From IMG/VR virus record IMGVR_UViG_3300008448_000247, positions 1 to 38,497 of that record: a DNA stretch of 38,497 nt; one strand, 5' to 3'. Made by a program: the position numbers and the translations under genes. Source of the DNA: a virus. The notes under the pieces were generated by a model. That model searched no databases. It saw only the letters and a list, made by a program, of their open reading frames with translations, and was not told where the DNA came from. Shown here in pieces: positions 37,028 to 38,497 of the stretch. The first letter of the stretch is position 1. Every line of letters begins with the position of its first letter.

Positions 37028-37030
37028 GTC

Positions 37031-37696
37031 ATGCCATACGAAAGAAAAGGAAAATGTATCTATAATAAAGAAACAGGCGAGAAAAAAGGCTGTTCTAGTT
37101 CAATAGGTAAAGCTAAAGCCTATATGAGAGCATTATATGCTTCTGAAAAAGGTAATATGACTGAGGAAGCATCTAAAGCAACTCAAGCTATTTTAGATCG
37201 AGCAGAAGATATTTATCAAGCGATGAAAAAGTCAGCTGGTAAGAAAGCTGTTTCAAGATACGGAGCAGACGCTGAAGATGTTTTACGTGGCAGAGCAATG
37301 AATATAGCTAAAAAACAAGTCAAAATGAGCAACGAAGAAAAATTAAAAGAAATCATTAAGAAAAAATTAGCCACACCTCCAGTTGATGAGAAAAAAAGCT
37401 TTCCTGATTTAACAGGTGATGGTAAAGTAACTAAAGCTGATATTTTAAAAGGACGTGGAGTTGAATTAAAAGAAGAAGCTGATTACGAAGGTGAAATGGC
37501 TAAATCTGAATTATATCGTATCATTGAAAATGCTGAGGAGTTATTCCAGATGTTAGATGATGATACTCAACTAGAAGGATGGGTTCAAAGTAAAATAACT
37601 AAAGCCGCTGACTACTTAAACTCAGTTACTCAATACTTAAAATATCAATCTGTTAAATCAGGTGTTGATGAAGATTTATATAGCTTAGACAAATAA
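37031..37696 (+). CDS. phage structural/head-region protein with EF-hand-like loop
   Basis: The 221-aa protein is modular. Residues 1-38 (KGKCIYNKETGEKKGCS, then KAYMRALYASE) form a small cysteine-containing unit seen in phage proteins. Residues 124-143 contain a dockerin/EF-hand-like calcium loop (FPDLTGDGKVTKADILKGRG). Residues 152-200 (YEGEMAKSELYRIIENAEEL, then LEGWVQSKITKAADYLNSV) are a helical domain I associate with virion proteins of T4-like marine phages. An internal MSNEEKLKEIIKKKL recalls the leader sequences. A head or scaffold-related role is likely but unproven. Confidence 0.72.
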   Translation: MPYERKGKCIYNKETGEKKGCSSSIGKAKAYMRALYASEKGNMTEEASKATQAILDRAEDIYQAMKKSAGKKAVSRYGADAEDVLRGRAMNIAKKQVKMSNEEKLKEIIKKKLATPPVDEKKSFPDLTGDGKVTKADILKGRGVELKEEADYEGEMAKSELYRIIENAEELFQMLDDDTQLEGWVQSKITKAADYLNSVTQYLKYQSVKSGVDEDLYSLDK

Positions 37697-37698
37697 TT

Positions 37699-38271
37699 AT
37701 GGCAACAAAAGAGGAACTTAAAAATAAAATTGAAACTATAGCTAAACGTGTCTATGCATCTAAAATTAAAAATGATACATTAGACACAGAGGAAGATACT
37801 TTAGGTGTTTCACCTGACGATGTTCAGTTAGATAAAGAATTATTTCCTATTTTAACTAAGTTTCCTACATTAAAACATGTAGTTATTAATCTTCTGACAA
37901 AACAATATGAAGATTTTATTTCAGATATATATTGGGTAGCTCCTCGCCCTACAACATTTAAAATATTATTAGCTAACGGACAATATTTTTATTTAATATA
38001 TACTGAACGTTCTTGGATAGCTCAAGTAGAAGGTAAAAAATATTATTTACTAAATATAGCTGAAGAAGAACGTGCTGCTGAATCTATATCTCGTATATTA
38101 ATGTATGGTGGAGGTTCAGAACCAGATAAAGAAGCCCCAACTAATACAGTACCAATAGGAGGCGAAACACCAGCAGATGAAACTGTACCTGAAACACCAG
38201 TAGGTGGAGAAGAAACACCACCAGCAGAAGCAACTCCAACAGAAGAAGTACCAGAAGAATTACCAGCTTAA
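37699..38271 (+). CDS. protein with acidic P/E/T-rich tail
   Basis: The 190-aa protein has a folded N-terminal part (residues 1-145: KKFPTL-like segment TKFPTLKHVVINLLTKQYED, then DIYWVAPRPTTFKILLANGQ and LIYTERSWIAQVEGKKYYLL) and a disordered tail rich in P, E and T (GGETPADETVPETPVGG and repeats). The tail resembles flexible linkers of virion or scaffold proteins. It begins 2 bases after the previous stop and ends 1 base before the next ATG. No family is recognised. Confidence 0.68.
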   Translation: MATKEELKNKIETIAKRVYASKIKNDTLDTEEDTLGVSPDDVQLDKELFPILTKFPTLKHVVINLLTKQYEDFISDIYWVAPRPTTFKILLANGQYFYLIYTERSWIAQVEGKKYYLLNIAEEERAAESISRILMYGGGSEPDKEAPTNTVPIGGETPADETVPETPVGGEETPPAEATPTEEVPEELPA

Positions 38272-38272
38272 T

Positions 38273-38497
38273 ATGAATATATTTGAAAAATTTTTAAATG
38301 ATATTTCCTATAAGTTTCCTAAGGGATATCCTGACATGAATAATGAACATGATATTTCTTTGCTTGAATCATTAGTAAGTGAGGTGTTAGATGAGGCTTT
38401 TACTATTTTTCCTAAATCTGAAGATGAAATAGAAAATCCAAAAATACAACAATTATTTTCTATTATAAAATCATACTCTGGATTATCTTTAGAAGAT
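38273..38497 (+). CDS. hypothetical protein, 3' end outside window
   Basis: The frame opens with ATG 1 base after the upstream stop and stays open for 75 codons to the window end. The start MNIFEKFLNDISYKFPKGYP, then EHDISLLESLVSEVLDEAF, suggests a soluble helical protein; I do not recognise a family. It belongs to the same operon as 37031 and 37699. Confidence 0.7.
   Translation, partial: MNIFEKFLNDISYKFPKGYPDMNNEHDISLLESLVSEVLDEAFTIFPKSEDEIENPKIQQLFSIIKSYSGLSLED

Noticed and set aside
1-38497. CRISPR arrays, insertion sequences, integrase or attachment sites
   Set aside because: I saw no regularly spaced repeats, transposase or recombinase motifs, or terminal duplications. The repeated tRNA T arms are not a CRISPR.

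Overview
This window is a stretch of the genome of a T4-like, contractile-tailed bacteriophage that very probably infects a Bacteroidetes (Flavobacteriia-like) host. The phage assignment rests on a T4 gp55-type late sigma factor, gp25- and gp6-type baseplate wedge proteins, a gp5-like hub/spike protein, several very long fibre or baseplate proteins, a DnaG-type primase and a huge tRNA array. The host guess rests on a -33 TTTG / -7 TAnnTTTA promoter pattern, A-rich leaders almost without Shine-Dalgarno sequences, and a short histone H1-like (Hc1-type) protein of the kind common in Bacteroidetes. Every supported gene lies on the + strand, the DNA is AT-rich, and genes are tightly packed with many ATGA and TAATG stop/start overlaps.

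Layout. 1-2665: small accessory genes, including two with the same C-terminal GAKWQAERMY module, small membrane proteins and a T5orf172/GIY-YIG-type nuclease. 2715-4347: a GNAT-like protein, a small membrane protein and an AT-hook protein, with repeated copies of a phage promoter. 4354-7882: a stable-RNA island with 26 tRNA genes (25 with assignable anticodons, covering all 20 amino acids), one larger tRNA-like RNA, an internal terminator, a boxA-like site and an embedded RNase H-like (YkuK/DUF458) gene that has the one clear Shine-Dalgarno I found. About 7950-8925: a roughly 0.97-kb, protein-free, highly structured RNA with its own promoter, boxA-like leader and terminator; it resembles in size and setting the GOLLD/ROOL class of large phage RNAs but I cannot assign a family. 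9006-11429: an HD phosphohydrolase, a membrane-anchored small protein and the late sigma factor. 11459-28417: hub, baseplate and fibre genes. 28417-38497: primase, PD-(D/E)XK nuclease, GIY-YIG-like nuclease, then small and enzymatic proteins (P-loop kinase, nucleotidyltransferase fused to an HExxH domain, HAD phosphatase, GAF-like, ferritin-like, Hc1-like).

How it fits together. The TTTGGC-N-TATATT(A/T)A promoters, with a constant 20-nt spacer, drive the small early-type genes and the RNA genes. A second motif, TATTTATA, sits in front of structural and late-type genes, often exactly 3 nt before ATG, and is a good candidate for the element read by the gp55-like sigma factor; it predicts leaderless mRNAs. 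Several unrelated proteins, including the kinase, the HAD phosphatase, the GNAT-like protein and several small proteins, begin with one of two short leader sequences (MIKLTDLLKEV or MKKxELKQIIREE types) ending in an (I/L)-x-E motif, as in T4 capsid-targeting sequences. This suggests a set of enzymes packaged in the capsid and injected with the DNA. That cargo hypothesis and the large RNA are the two most interesting aspects of the window.
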